A stretch of 64,000 bases of DNA from Linanthus parryae (GCA_023055425.1 JALGPY010000002.1:135676427-135740426); one strand, 5' to 3'. Numbered from the stretch's first letter, positions 12,358-24,583 are shown. Notes: a model not told the origin generated them from the letters alone. Made by a program: numbers and translations.

Positions 12358-15300
12358 TGATAAGTCTGAAGCTCCTTGAGATTGATATGTAAATGCACTT
12401 GCAGGGAGCTCTGATTCCTTCATGATGAAAGCCGGAAACACAAGCAGGTTTTATTGCTAAGTACCAAAGCTTCAAAGCTTTAAGTTACCGTAGCTTTGAC
12501 TATATGTATATTTGTCTAACTGTTTTTGTGCCGGTTTTAGTTTTGATATGATGAAAATATAAATGCATTAGTATCTATGTTATAATCCATAATATATGCA
12601 TGACCGATTTGGCTTGAAAATCCAAGTTCATTCTGATGAACTAGCAGGCAAATCTTCAAAGCTTTGAGATGGTTATCCTTCATTGCTAAGTTCATCTAAT
12701 TATTTCTGTGTATGCAGGTTATTTATGTGAGACTTAGAACTTGTTATGAGTTTATTCCTGTCTAATAATACATGTTCTACTGGTTACTTGATATATTCAT
12801 CAGTTTGAATATATATATGAACTCAAGTTTGTCAGCAGACAAATCTAGCTCAGTTTTTCTTTGGACTGTAAGCAATTTGCTAATCAGATCTTGATGCTAG
12901 ATTGTCTTGTTGTTGTTTGATCTTGTTTGCTGAGTTTATGCAGGTTTGTTGGACGCTCCAACGTCTATAAACAAGTCAGAAATCCATTCAAATATAGTTG
13001 TTGTTTGAAGCTTATCAGAAAGGAGAATTTATAGAATTTCTGTTCCTATATTTTCTAAGTTGGTTGCAGACTGTTGCTCAAGTGTTCATCACTTTAAATT
13101 TGAACAGAGGAGAGCCAGAATGAAATAAAAAAGTCTTGGTATTTGAAGAGAGCAAAAAACAAGGAAGGTCAAGTTACATAATTCTACAAATCAATCAAGC
13201 AAATCATCTCTCCAATAGCAGAAGATCAGAAGAACTCTTTCAGGCTTCACTAGCTTATTCTTTCTGAGTTCTTATACTTGTACTTAATTGTTTTATTCAT
13301 TCTACATTTCTGAAACCTCACTAAACTTAGTAGTTTGGTTGTTCAAGTGAACAACAAGAGGTTATTACTGTTTCAATAGGTTGTAGCCTGTAACTAGATA
13401 GGTTGAGAACCACAAGCTGTATAAGTGTAAGGTAGTTCACTTAGGCTTGATATCTAGGGCTAAATCTGGGTGATTAATAAGAAGTTGTGTTTGAGTCCTG
13501 GAGGGATTAGATCCCTCAGGTAGAGTGAAATACCCCAATATTTTGAAACGGCTACGTTCAGGTAATATTAGGTGTTAATATGTTAAAAAAGGTATTTTAT
13601 AAAAATATTGGGTGTTAATGTGACATTAGTATAAGTTTGGGTACCAGCTGTTATTATTTAAAAGTTAATTTTAATGTTATAAACTACCTAGGTGCTTTTA
13701 TGTATTTATTATAACTTATAAAGTGTTTTTTTAACTAAACATGGGGGTAGCATGTGACTTATGCCTAAACTAGTGGGGGTGAAAGTGTATTTTAAACAAA
13801 ATCATCATCTTCTTCCTCTCCTGTTACGAACAGGAGAATTCCTCCAGCGATTTCCCCGCCCCAACACCACCGCCGCCTCGAATCTCCTCAAGATCACCAC
13901 CAAACAGTCCCAATTCGCTACAAATTCATCAAAGCTCGAATATTTAGCTTCAAGCGAACCCAATTTTGCCAATTTCCCATCTCGATACGAAAAACGAAAC
14001 AAACCCGGAGAACACTCCTAATCTCACCGGATTTCTTCACTCACTGCATATAAATACAACCTGAGAAAACCCAAAAATCGATACACAAAACCCACCACAA
14101 ATCTCTCTCTCTCTCACTCTTTCTCTCTCTCGATCTCTCTGCTCTGTTTTGCGCCGAGCAAACCCAGCCGAAGCCCAGGTCCGACAAGCGAACCCAGGTC
14201 CGGCGAAGGCAAGCCCGACGCCGCCAGCTCTGTCCGCCCTTTTCCGCCTCTGCTTCGCCGTCCGCCACCGTCGGCCTCACCCTTCACCATCCCGTTGCTT
14301 CTTCTCCATCGGGTATGAAAACTGTTTTGTTTCTCTTCTTTTTCTTTCTTTGTTTTATTCTTTTATTTATTATTATTATTATATAATTGTTAAGTTAACT
14401 GTTATTAATTGGCAAGAAGGAAGCAAGTGTGGGTTTGGTCTAGTCGTTAGTTTGTAACACTTAAGAGCTTGGGTGTGTGTGGGGGGTAGGTTTCAGGTTC
14501 TAACCTCACAAGAGGCAAGTTTTTTTATTCATGTTTAAAGTAATTTTTTTTACTCATCTTTACCCAAAAATAAAAGTGTAGAACAAGGGTGATAAAAATA
14601 TTTTTTCTTATTTATTATTATAGACTTGTAACAAGTTAGAATAAGTTACTTTATCCAAATAAAATTGTAATTTCTTCTAACTAAAGTTAGTTAGTTTATA
14701 ATTTATTCTCTACTAAGGCTTGTTTGGATGTGAGAAACTACTATTAGAATCAAAAGTGTTTTTGGGGTAAAATAATATGATTCTCTACCCTAAATAATAA
14801 AAATAATAGTTTATCTAATCTTATAAGTTATATTTATATAGTTATAGCTAAGTGTATTTTTTTCCAAATAATAAACGTTAGACTTATAAAGCGTATTTTA
14901 TTATAAAAGAGGTTGTTCACGTTAGCAAGGTTGGGAAGAGTTAGTAAGAGATTTATTTCATAGGACTCCGTGTGCAATATGTTGATTAGGATATTATTAA
15001 ATTTGTAGGCAACAAATTTCGTTGACGAATGATACGTCGAGTATTACTAGGAAGTGATTTGCTTTGCTTGAGATTCAAGGTAAGTAAACATGCCAGGCCT
15101 AGCGCCCATATCTTCTTTCGTGTCAAACTGCTTTTGTGATTTATTGTATCAAAATTTGAATATCTACTTGAACTATTTATTTGAGAAAGTTTACTGATTT
15201 TACAAAGGTGATTCTATCACAACTATCACATGAGATGATAATGAGACGTAAAGACGTAAAGTGGAATAATTGTACCGGGGATCAATATTTTGAGCTTTGG

Positions 15301-16339
15301 TCGATGGGTACTACGGTCTATGACCCCTTTATATTATTTTTACTCGGACGCAACCACCCTGAGTTCGCTCCAATACTTACTCTCTGGTCGCAAGAAGTCT
15401 TAGGGGGTGTCGACACTTATGGTCTGGTAGCCAGTTATTAGTAGATATTCCCCGTGTCAACATGATAAAAGATGTATTCCAAGAATGGACCTTTATTGTT
15501 TAAAATTGAAAGTCCCTATTGGACAATGAAGAGAGTTTGGGAATGTTTCCCCACAAGTGAAGTGATAAAAGGAAATTTGGTGAATTCTTATGTCATACTC
15601 TTACTCAAATACTTACTCTTCAAACTCATGTGTCATTTTTAAGCTGCTTCATAATCTGTTTACATGCTTGGGTGTTGCTTACTCAGTATTTTCCGCTGAC
15701 TTTGGAAACTTTGGTGTTTCTTTTCATTTATGCACCACAGGTTTAGGTAGAAGCTTGCAGTAACGGGAGCGCGACTCAACATACATAGGAAAAGTTTAGT
15801 AGATCACATTTATTTGCTTTAGCACTTCAGTTAGACTTAGATAATGTCTAGATTGGAATAATGCCCATGTTGTGGCGATATAAGTTTCAAAGTTTTAATT
15901 ATTTATTTTAGGAATTTGGTTTGGATTTTCTGTTATAAAATCTCCTTGTATCCGGGTTTAATCTCGGGTACGGAGTGACATCCCCGGGCTTCCGGCATTG
16001 GTCATTTTGGGGGTGTTACATAGAGACTAGGTCCAATTGTGACTGAAATCTGTAAAATCCTTGTGTCCTTGCTATTTAATTTTGTTATCGTTACATTCAG
16101 TCGAAACAAGAAGTTTCAAAGCTTTGGAGCTTTCCAAATCTCAAGGCTTTGAAGCCTCTTTATCTTGCAGTTATATCTTCAAGTTTCTCAAAACTGTTTC
16201 AAAGCTTTGAGATATAAACTGTTTGCACTACTCTAGTTTCAAAAGACTGTGTTTTGGAAAAAATTAGCATACTTTATTCAACCCCCCCCCCCTTCTAGAG
16301 TTTTTAGATCTTGTTTTACACTTACATTACAAACTTTCA
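12358..16339 (+). repeat. 3' LTR of the SIRE-like copia element, split by a solo LTR
   Basis: 12358-13525 and 16026-16339 together match the 5' LTR; without the 2495-bp insert and its duplicated TAGAG it is 1482 bp. It carries the same dispersed TCAAAGCTTTGA words and a poly-C run near 16283. Confidence 0.88.
13526..16020 (+). mobile_element. Solo LTR (2.5 kb) nested in the copia 3' LTR
   Basis: Starts TGAAATACCCC and ends GGGGGTGTTACA, an imperfect TG...CA inverted end, flanked on both sides by the perfect 5-bp duplication TAGAG (13521-13525 and 16021-16025). No primer-binding site, polypurine tract or pol motif is visible inside, so it is best read as a solo LTR left by LTR-LTR recombination. 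Its large size and ends of the TGTAACACCCC type fit a large-LTR gypsy lineage (inference). Orientation is uncertain: a C/T-rich stretch at 13800-14300 resembles a transcribed leader on the plus strand. Confidence 0.8.
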
Positions 16340-16344
16340 ACTAC

Positions 16345-16992
16345 CACACTTGCATTGCTATGACACCATTTCAGGCCTTGTATGGATATCCACCTCCTCA
16401 ATTCTTGCTCAATAAGCCTACAAGATCTAGTGTCATAGAGGTGGATCGATTCCTTAAAGACATGGCTCTCCTCATTCAATTGCTTCAAGATAATCTGCAA
16501 CAAGCCCAAGGAAGAATGAAGTTATTTGCTGACAAAAAAAGAAGTGACAGGTCCTTTGAAGTAGGTGACAAGGTTTACTTGAGACTTCAACCATACCGGA
16601 AAGCCTCCCTGGCCCTCAGAAGGAACCTCAAACTAGCTCCCAGGTTCTATGGTCCTTACACCATTGTGGAAAAAATTGGTAATGTGGCTTACAGATTCCT
16701 TTCACCTCCTACTGCTAGAATCCATAATGTATTCCATGTCTCTCTTCTAAAGAAGCAGCTAGGTCAGACCAATGTGACAATCTCAGATCTCCATGACATT
16801 GGTCCAGATGGCCAAATGTTAGTTGAGCATGTAGTTGTGTTGGACAGAAGACTGGTCAAGACAAATAATGCACCAGTCGCTCAAGCCTAGGTGCAGTGGT
16901 CCATTTATGTTCCAAACGATGCCACTTGGGAGGATTGGACAGCCCTGAAGTCCAAATGTCCTTTTTTCAAGCTTGAGGACAAGCTTTGTTTC
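16345..16992 (+). pseudogene. Ty3/gypsy integrase C-terminal part, resumed after the copia insertion
   Basis: The integrase interrupted at 4536 continues here: MTPFQALYGYPPP, then a basic DKVYLRLQPYR segment and ARIHNVFHVSLLKKQLG, then a chromodomain-like tail (NDATWEDWTALK) after a stop at 16888. This is the normal C-terminal order of plant chromovirus integrases. It reads open from about 16345 to 16890. Confidence 0.88.
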
Positions 16993-17004
16993 AGGGGAAG
17001 GCAT

Positions 17005-17254
17005 TGTCAAGAGAGGAGCAGCGAATAAGGAAAAGTGGTAGTGAAGTGAGGAAGAAGAAGTTGGAAAGTGCAAGTTCATGAGCTTCTTCGACCCAGATTG
17101 TTCAGGAACTGTTCGATGGCAAGGAAATGTCTTAATCTCGTCCGTTAATAAGATTGGAATGTTGCTTTTAAATCCAGACATAATCATTAGCGGGATGGTG
17201 TCGTTTTGATTAATTTTCGTTAAGTAGGAATCCTCCGTTAGATGTGTGACGGAT
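17005..17254 (+). repeat. 3' LTR of the outer gypsy element, truncated
   Basis: Preceded by the purine-rich TCAGGGGAAGGCAT. From TGTCAAGAG it matches the left LTR up to GTGTGACGGAT at 17254, then similarity ends, so roughly the last 270 bp of the LTR are missing or replaced. Confidence 0.8.
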
Positions 17255-17669
17255 TTTGACATTTAAACAGTTGATTTTGACCAAATCAGGGTGGTGCCCG
17301 TGACTTGTCAAGGGTTCTTTTTAGAACGTCGTTTCCGACTTTGCCCAAATTCGACATCCTTCAATTCTGCCCCCGATTCTGCGTTTTGACTGAAACAACT
17401 TTTCTGAATTTGATGAATTAATTTTCCATTTTATCGTGCATCAAAAACAGTTTAACATGTAAAGACACTAGCTAAGAAATGGCAGTCTTTTAACTGGGAG
17501 GTTACTGCCACTAGCTAAAAAACAAAAATAAATAATGCAATTAATTTATTGAAAGGCGGTTCATTTATATGGTAACTAGAGATTTCCAAGCAATATAAGA
17601 ACTTCGTGTTTTAGTCATATGTTAAAAAAGGGAAAGCTCAACACTAATCCAATTCAAGTTCTCAGAGAT
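17255..17669. other. Non-coding stretch upstream of DUF1262 copy A
   Basis: No gene or named repeat recognised. It would contain the promoter and 5' leader of the broken DUF1262 gene that follows. Confidence 0.4.
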
Positions 17670-17968
17670 ATGTATGTGACAAGACGACTATCCCACTTAC
17701 TAAAGTTCCCTGATTCACTTTCATTATCTCCTGAAGGTCCGAACTCCGGCTACCTAGTAATCAAAGATGAGGAATCTGAGACTACTACTTTTTGTTTATC
17801 CAAGGATGGCTGCCTCAATAACCTACCATTCCCACATAACAAAAATCTGACTATCCGTCTGGTTGGAGAAGATGGCCCTGATACTAAGGTTGCCTTGATT
17901 CCAGTTCTCAATCAGCCACTGTCTTCCAATCAGTATTACGCGATAAAGCGAAGCGGATCACATACAGG

Positions 17969-18172
17969 CAGTGGCGGATCTAGCATAGGACTGGTAGGGG
18001 CTATTGTCCCCACTCAACTTTAAGAAATTGCACTTTTTCCCCTTATTTTGTCATTTTTTTCAATTTAGCCCCCACTCAAATTTTACAAATAGGGATTTTA
18101 TCCTTATATTATTTAAGTTTTTTTTTTTTTTAATTTAGCCCCCACTGTAAATAATTCTTGTATCCGCCCTTG
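17969..18172. mobile_element. hAT-type MITE in exon 1 of DUF1262 copy A
   Basis: Starts CAGTGGCGGAT and ends ATCCGCCCTTG, an imperfect terminal inverted repeat (9 of 11), flanked by CATACAGG (17961-17968) and CATACAGC (18173-18180), an 8-bp duplication with one change, typical of hAT. 204 bp, no coding capacity; AGCCCCCACT-like words repeat inside. It shifts the reading frame and adds a stop at 18022. Confidence 0.82.
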
Positions 18173-18224
18173 CATACAGCGTACGACTACCTTCTTAATC
18201 AAGAGCATTTTTAGATAAATTAAC

Positions 18225-18487
18225 TACCACTCCGTCCCAGCTCAAATGCACCATTGGACTTTTTTCACTCGTACCTGGGTCACTTTGACTCGGTGATTTG
18301 AATGCCAAAATGATATAATTTTTCGTTAATTTGTTTTATTGTCTTGTAGCATAAGAATTACTCTTCGACACTTCGAAAAAATTATCTAAATATTGTAAAG
18401 TTTTGCTATCCAAATTACCGGATCAAAGTGATCCAGTGAATAGTGGTAAAAGTTCAAATGGTGCAAATGTGGTGGGACGAAGTGGTA
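18225..18487. mobile_element. Stowaway-like MITE in the intron of DUF1262 copy A
   Basis: TA-flanked. The left end TACCACTCCGTCCC mirrors the right end GGGACGAAGTGGTA, and inverted similarity extends about 40 bp inward (TGCACCATT / AATGGTGCA). Ends and TA duplication fit Tc1/mariner Stowaway. Confidence 0.8.
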
Positions 18488-18587
18488 CAGGAATTCCATA
18501 TAGTAACTACAGGGTAATTATGATTAGAAGATGTAAGAATAAATGAACACGTGTCCCAACATCAAACTTGAAAAAGCACAACAGTGA

Positions 18588-18874
18588 GGGCATGTTTGGT
18601 ATCAATTGAAAATCTAAATAATCAGTTGAAAATATTTGGAGAAAATAAGTTGGCTGGAAATCTAAAGTAGTTGAACCTTCTAAAGATGTTTTGTGCGAGC
18701 TTAAAATCTGTAGAATGTGAGAGAATTTGCAAAACTGGAGATTAATTAATCTGCAAATTATTGGTCGTAAATAAATTTTAATCAGAATTGCAAAATAGTG
18801 TAACAAACGAAATTAAATTAAAATTACCGACTTTAATTAAAGTGATTATAATTTGAGCTCCCAAACAGGCACTC
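18588..18874. mobile_element. Probable MITE in the intron of DUF1262 copy A
   Basis: Left GGGCATGTTTGG and right CCAAACAGGCAC are inverted, with TGA on both sides (18585-18587, 18875-18877), suggesting a 3-bp duplication as in PIF/Harbinger elements. AT-rich interior; family assignment is tentative. Confidence 0.55.
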
Positions 18875-19431
18875 TGAATTAGGTTTTTACTCCTATGGTT
18901 TTTGACTTTTTGCACTTGAAATTTTATATCTTTTTGTTCTAAAAAACAAATTATATCCTTTCAAATTTGTCTAACAACTTTTATCCCGAGCAGTGAAGCA
19001 TACACTTGCTCGAACGAGGATGATATGGCAAATTCTTGCTTCGGTTACTGCATTCAAGATGTCAATCCAAGACCACTTGATCCTACAGACGCATACCAAA
19101 TATTTGAGATATATAATTACAAAACATGGTTTGGCAATGGTAGATTTTCCGCTAAATCAGTAGCACCAGATGGGTTTCCGCCGTTCTTTCTGAGAACAAA
19201 AGGCCTGGCTATTTACACGAAAACCCCCAAGAACTATGAGCTTGGTGAGGCGAAAGGCCTTGACGCTGTCCTTCGTGCTCAACTTCCCGGATTCAGCTTC
19301 CCACTTCATTGTAAGAGATCAGAAGCAGTAGTTGTTGGGAGGTGGTATTGTCCATTTATGTTTATCATGGATGGGACATTGACTTACCAAACAGAAAGAT
19401 CAATGTTCTACAAGATGACTCTCGAGCAACA

Positions 19432-20212
19432 TGTTGGAAACCTTTAAATTTTGGATGGTAAAATATGTAGAATTTAATTCTCACTCTGAGATGTTAAATC
19501 TGCAATTAAGAGTTGTCCAAAATAAGTTACGGGTGAATGAAAATTATTGTAAATTATGGGTGTACAAATAGGTCCTTCGATGGACGCAATTTAACTTTGG
19601 GTGCGTTATTAATTAAAGTCGCAAATTAATAATTGTTGGAATTGCTAATAAGTTTATTAGTTATCGACCAAAGTTAGTTATTATTAGTTAATAACGTCCA
19701 GAGTTAGTTATTATCATGAATAGACACATCTATTCATTTGCACCCCTTTGAAGGGTCACCTACTCTATTATAAATAGAGGGCTTCTCCACCCATTTGTGC
19801 ATTCCAAAATTTCCTTCTACTCTCCTAATTCCCTACAAAGTCCTTCTATTATAAAAGTTCCTTCTATTCCATTTGTGCATCTCCACCCATTTGAATTCCT
19901 ATATTCCAATTCAATTCCTTCAAGAGAGATGCAATGCCATTGCGGTTCGTAGGGTGTAAGCGGTGTACTGACTTCTTGCACGGTGAGAGACGATTATCCT
20001 GGGAGGCGGTTTGTTCCGGATCAAGCAGTACCAAAGGGAGCAAATAAAGCCTTAAGGACATCGAGCCAATGCTCGAGATCGTTTCTAATTACTATTCATA
20101 TTCGACGACTTTTGTAAGTATTTTAATTCGTCTTTATTTAGTTACTTTCTATCATACGATTCTGTTTCAGCTTCTTCTCCATCTTCTTCTTTTCGGTCCA
20201 GTTTCGAATCTT
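19432..20212 (+). repeat. 5' LTR of the copia element in DUF1262 copy A
   Basis: Matches 24584-25346 almost base for base, except for a local patch at about 19853-19897. The match stops at CAGTTTCGA; the last 13 bp expected of the LTR are not present. Confidence 0.85.
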
Positions 20213-20239
20213 AAGGCTTTATTCTCGAAACTGGTTTTT
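20203..20239. repeat. 10-bp inverted repeat at the broken 5' LTR end
   Basis: CCAGTTTCGA, about 17 bases, then TCGAAACTGG: a perfect hairpin that sits exactly where the 5' LTR match ends. Confidence 0.7.
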
Positions 20240-20287
20240 TCCGCCTCTTTGGTTTTCAAGTCGGGTTTAATTAATTTTCTTGTAAAT

Positions 20288-21500
20288 CTGAGAGTTTCAT
20301 AGTACTCACAGATTATTGTATCAAAGAGTTTTTATAGCACTCATTCATACAACAGATTGCAAAGAGTTTTTATAGTACTCATTGCATGAAAATTATGGTT
20401 TACCGATTTGTATCATTGGAGAGTGAATTTTGCTATGCAAAAATTCAGCATGCATAAGTTGGGGGCATAATTGTATTTTGTCATTTAGACATTGATAACG
20501 ATCTCGGATCAATTTTCGTAAAACATGAAAGTTGTAGATAACGAAAAAATGAAGCACTGGGTGAAAATGGTGCATCAATCGGAGTTGTAAAACTCAAGAT
20601 ATCGTTGTTCAAAGCTGCTGGTTCGTAACAGAATTTTGTACAAATTCTGACTTCGGTTTTCGAAGGATATATGGAGCTATAGACCTCGGATTAAGGCGAG
20701 TCGTATATGAAAATTGTGTATCTCGACGAGACGAATCTATTGGATATGGTCTTGATGTCAGATTCACATCAGAACGCCTCCAGAATCATGGTCAAAGTTT
20801 CTGAAAATAATACCGTACCAAGCCGAATAGTCTATGCAATTAGATTTCGGAAAATTATCACGTTTAAACGTGTATGTCATATTTTGAAACGTAAGAATTT
20901 GGTTTACTAATATGTGACAACTTAGAAAGGATTGAAACTTGATCTTGAATCCAAAAGTTGTAGTTGCTACGCACGACATGTGTAGGCAACAAAGCGTTCA
21001 AAATTAAGTAAATGAACGTGATACTATATAGTATAGTAGGTTGCGTCATGTTAATTTTGATTTAATTCGCGAATTCATTGAATGTGATTATTCAATGTTT
21101 TGGGATATGTCGAAATAAAAGTTTCGTAGGAGATTATTTTAAACTAACATAAGTACGGTGTTGTCATCCGTTAGTTTAAAGCATGTTGATCTTGAATATT
21201 TACGTATTCAAATATTTTCGTTGTGAAACGGAAACAACTCGTATGCCTTGTGGGGGTCTCTTTATCAATAGATCAATTATTGGACGTACCAAGAGTTTCA
21301 AGCACTCATGGAAATCCAAGAGTTTCAAAGTACTCATGGGTTGTCGATTTAGTTTCTTGCAAATCAAGAGTTTTTATAGTACTTATGGTTTGTTATTAAA
21401 CTTAATCACGACGTCATTTGGTAGAGTACATATATCAAGAGTTTCAAAGTACTCATGGACATTGGTAAATAAATCAAGTGCTTTATAGCATTTATGATTT
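20288..21500 (+). repeat. Dispersed 20-mer repeats in the copia internal region
   Basis: About eight copies of a unit close to AAGAGTTTCAAAGTACTCAT, in two clusters (20288-20385 and about 21290-21500), some as AGAGTTTTTATAGTACTCAT. Spacing is irregular. The sequence between has no recognisable coding content and takes the place of gag and protease. Confidence 0.7.
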
Positions 21501-21537
21501 ATTTAATCAATGTGTATATGTATTTGAATTAGGCATA

Positions 21538-24050
21538 CAAATGGAACCACTTATATTTCGGCATCCTTTCGACCAATTGAGAACAAAAACTACTACGCCT
21601 CTTGAATTAATCCACTCGGATATTTGTAATTTGAATTTTCTTCAAACAAGAGGTGGAAAGAAGTACTTCATTACGTTTATAGATGATTGTACATGATATT
21701 GCTATGTCTATCCTCTGTGAAGTTAAGATGAAGCAATTGACATGTTCAAACATTATAAAAATGAAGTGGAAAATCAATTGGGAAAGAAAATTAAAATGGT
21801 GTGTAGCGATTGTGGTGGAGAATACGAGGCATCACTTAAGGACATATGTCTAGAAAGTGGAAATATCCACCAAACTACGGCACCCTATTCGCCTGAACAA
21901 AATGGGTAGCCGAGAGGAAGCATAGGACTTTAAAAGAGATGCTAAATGCATTACTCCTAAGTTCGTGATTACCACAGAACTTGTGGGGGGAAGCCCTATT
22001 AACGGCCAACCATGTCCTTAATAGGATACCTCGGAAAAGTGTTGGCAAAATCCCATATGAATTATGGAAAGGAAAGCCGTCATCTTACAAATACCTCAAA
22101 GTGTGGGGGTGTCTTGCAAAGGTGGCAATACCATTACCTAAAAAGGTGAAACTTGGACCGAAGGAAGTAGATTGGTTCTTTATCGGGTATGCTCATAATA
22201 GTAGTGCATATCGAATTTTGGTTATCAAATCAGAAATCGAAGACATACACGAAAATACTATTTTTGAGTCTGCAACGCATCATTCTTCGAAGATGTATTT
22301 CCATACAAAGAGAAGAATGAACAAAGTTCTAATAAAAGAACACGGGAATCAACGTCCCAAGAGTCCGAAATGGAAAACAAACCTAGACGTAGCAAGCGGG
22401 CAAAAGTTGCTACAACATTTGGCCCGGATTTTATAACCTACTTGGTAGAAAATGAGCCTCAAACCTACAAGGAAGCGATGTCTAGTACCGAGGCATCATA
22501 TTGGAAAGAAGCAGTGAATATGGAAATTGAATCCATACTTCAAAATCATACTTGGGAATTGGTGAGTCTTCCACCAGGAAGTAAAGCGTTAGGCTGTAAG
22601 TGGGTTTTTAAGCGAAAGCTTAAGCCTGACGGTTCAATTGACAAGTATAAGGCTAGACTTGTCGCAAAAGGTTATAAACAAAAGGAAAGTATTGATTATT
22701 TCAATACCTACTCACCAGTTACAAGGATAACGTCCATTCGCATGCTTATAGCTATTGCAGCTATAAATAATCTCGAAATTCACCAAATGGACGTTAAGAC
22801 TGCATTCGTAAATGGTGAATTAGACGAAGAGATTTACATGGAACAACCTGAGGGTTTTATTGCTCCTGGGCAAGAAAAAAAAAGGTATGTCGTTTGGTTA
22901 AATCTCTTTACGGTCTCAAACAAGCTCCGAAACGATGGCATATCAAATTTGATAAGACCATGTTATCAAATGGATTTCATATTAATGAATGTGACAAGTG
23001 TGTTTATACTAAAACCACTCGTGATGGATATGTCATCGTGTGCTTGTACGTTGATGGTATGTTAATTATGGAAAGTAATACAACTATCATTAAAACAACT
23101 AAGAAAATATTGACAACAAAGTTCGATATGAAGGATATGGGTATTGATGACATAATTTTAGGGATGAAAATCACTAGAACGACGAATGGATACTCATTAT
23201 CTCAATTGCACTATGTTGGGAAGATTCTTGAGAAATTCGACAAGAACGATGGCAAGATAGTTAGACTCCCGTGGATCTTAATTTACATCTCGCCAAGAAC
23301 CATGGTGCAAATGTAAGACAAGTCGAATATTCTCAAGTAATCGGCTGTTTAATGTACCTCATTAATTGTACAAGGCCCGATATTACTCAAGCTGTTGGAA
23401 AGTTAAGTCGATTCACTAGTAATCCAAGTGATAAACATTGGAAAGGAGTGACTCGAGTGCTGAAATATTTAAGATATACTTTAGCATATGGACTACACTA
23501 TATTATGTATCCTGCGGTACTGGAAGGGTATAGTGATGCCAACTAGATATCGGACACTTTGGACTCTAAGTCCACAAGCGGGTATGTCTTTACCCTTGGA
23601 GGTGCAGCTGTGTCTTGGAAGTCTTCTAAAAAAACTTGCATTGCAAGATCCACAATGGAATCGGAATTCATTGCTTTGGATAAGACATGAAGCCGAATGG
23701 CTTCGTCAATTTTTAGAAGAACTTCCGATGTGGCCAAGACCGGTGCTAGCTATCTGCATTCATTGCGATAGTCAATCGGCAATCGGAAGGGCCCAAAGCA
23801 CCATCGACAATGGCAAGTCTAGACATATACGTCATAGACATAAAACCATTGGACATTTGCTCTCAAACATAATTATATCGATCGATCGTGTGAAAAGTAA
23901 GTAAAAACTAGCGGATCCGCTGCCCATAGGGTTAACAACAGAGCAATTGTTTACGTCGTCAAGGGGAATGGAATAAAATCCTATCTCTCTGAGTTGCACG
24001 TAACGGAAAACCCAACCTAGATGACTGGAGATCCCAAGAAGTAGGTTCAA
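21538..24050 (+). pseudogene. Ty1/copia pol fragment (integrase to RNase H), decayed
   Basis: Integrase core from about 21560 (LELIHSDICN, YFITFIDDCT, then CSDCGGEYEASL, APYSPEQNG) with stops. The integrase C-terminal part is at 21981-22250 (NHVLNRIPRKSVGKIPYELW). RT runs 22450-23300 (KARLVAKGYKQKESIDY, HQMDVKTAFVNGELDEEIYM), with YVDG at 23047-23058 where active enzymes have YVDD. RNase H follows to about 23900 (HCDSQSAIGRAQS, SRHIRHRHKTIGHLL), with a degraded tail to 24050. Several frame changes; catalytically dead by the RT change alone. Confidence 0.88.
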
Positions 24051-24583
24051 AAGGGACAACCAAACTACTGTGCAAATATAGTCACTGTCGGAAATTATTA
24101 TTTCCTAACCATTCCTAGGGCGACACCGAGTGACGCTTGCATTGGTAAGGATAAGCAATTAGCTTTTAATGAGCTCATACCTTGGGGATAAAAACAAGTG
24201 GAGTATGGCAAGATACTCTTTATGAGACCCACCTATATGAGTGGGAACTGGCGGCCGGTTCTAGGAGAATGACGAGGCTAAATTCTCTAAGACCACTCAC
24301 GAAACCAGGATTAAGTGTTCCATGGCCAAAACGGACACGACAATGAGAACTTAATATGGAAGGATGATAACCGTGTGGGTACTATTGTCTAGGTATACAC
24401 TACGGAAAGCAGTTCAAGGTGTTTCACCACTGACAATCCAGTATATCCGATAGTATTCCACTAGGGGAGGTTCAAGGTCCTTGGCCACCTTCTCGATGCG
24501 ATTATCGTTCGTTTGGTATCTCTCTAAATCTCCTCTTTGATTATTCCGGCTATTATGCCAATTTGTCATTCATGTGGGGGATT

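Larger units (their letters stand above)
4537..16339 (+). mobile_element. SIRE/Maximus-like Ty1/copia element nested in gypsy integrase
   Basis: The element runs from TGATAAGTCTGAAG to ...AAACTTTCA, with a 1503-bp left LTR, primer-binding site, decayed gag-pol, a long pol-to-LTR spacer with a charged ORF, a polypurine tract, and a right LTR enlarged to 3982 bp by a nested solo LTR. Domain order is gag, protease, integrase, RT, RNase H, as in Ty1/copia. Long LTRs, a long 3' spacer and RT sequence (KVLYGFKQSPRAWYDRLSKF) point to the SIRE/Maximus lineage. All coding parts carry stops, so it is non-autonomous now. Confidence 0.88.

Noticed and set aside
13805..14457. Two overlapping Pro/Arg-rich ORFs in the solo LTR
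   Set aside because: GC- and CT-rich leader-like LTR sequence; no domain recognised, frames on both strands shadow each other.
21290..21500. Spaced repeats as a CRISPR-like array
   Set aside because: Units are imperfect, unevenly spaced and lie inside a plant retrotransposon.
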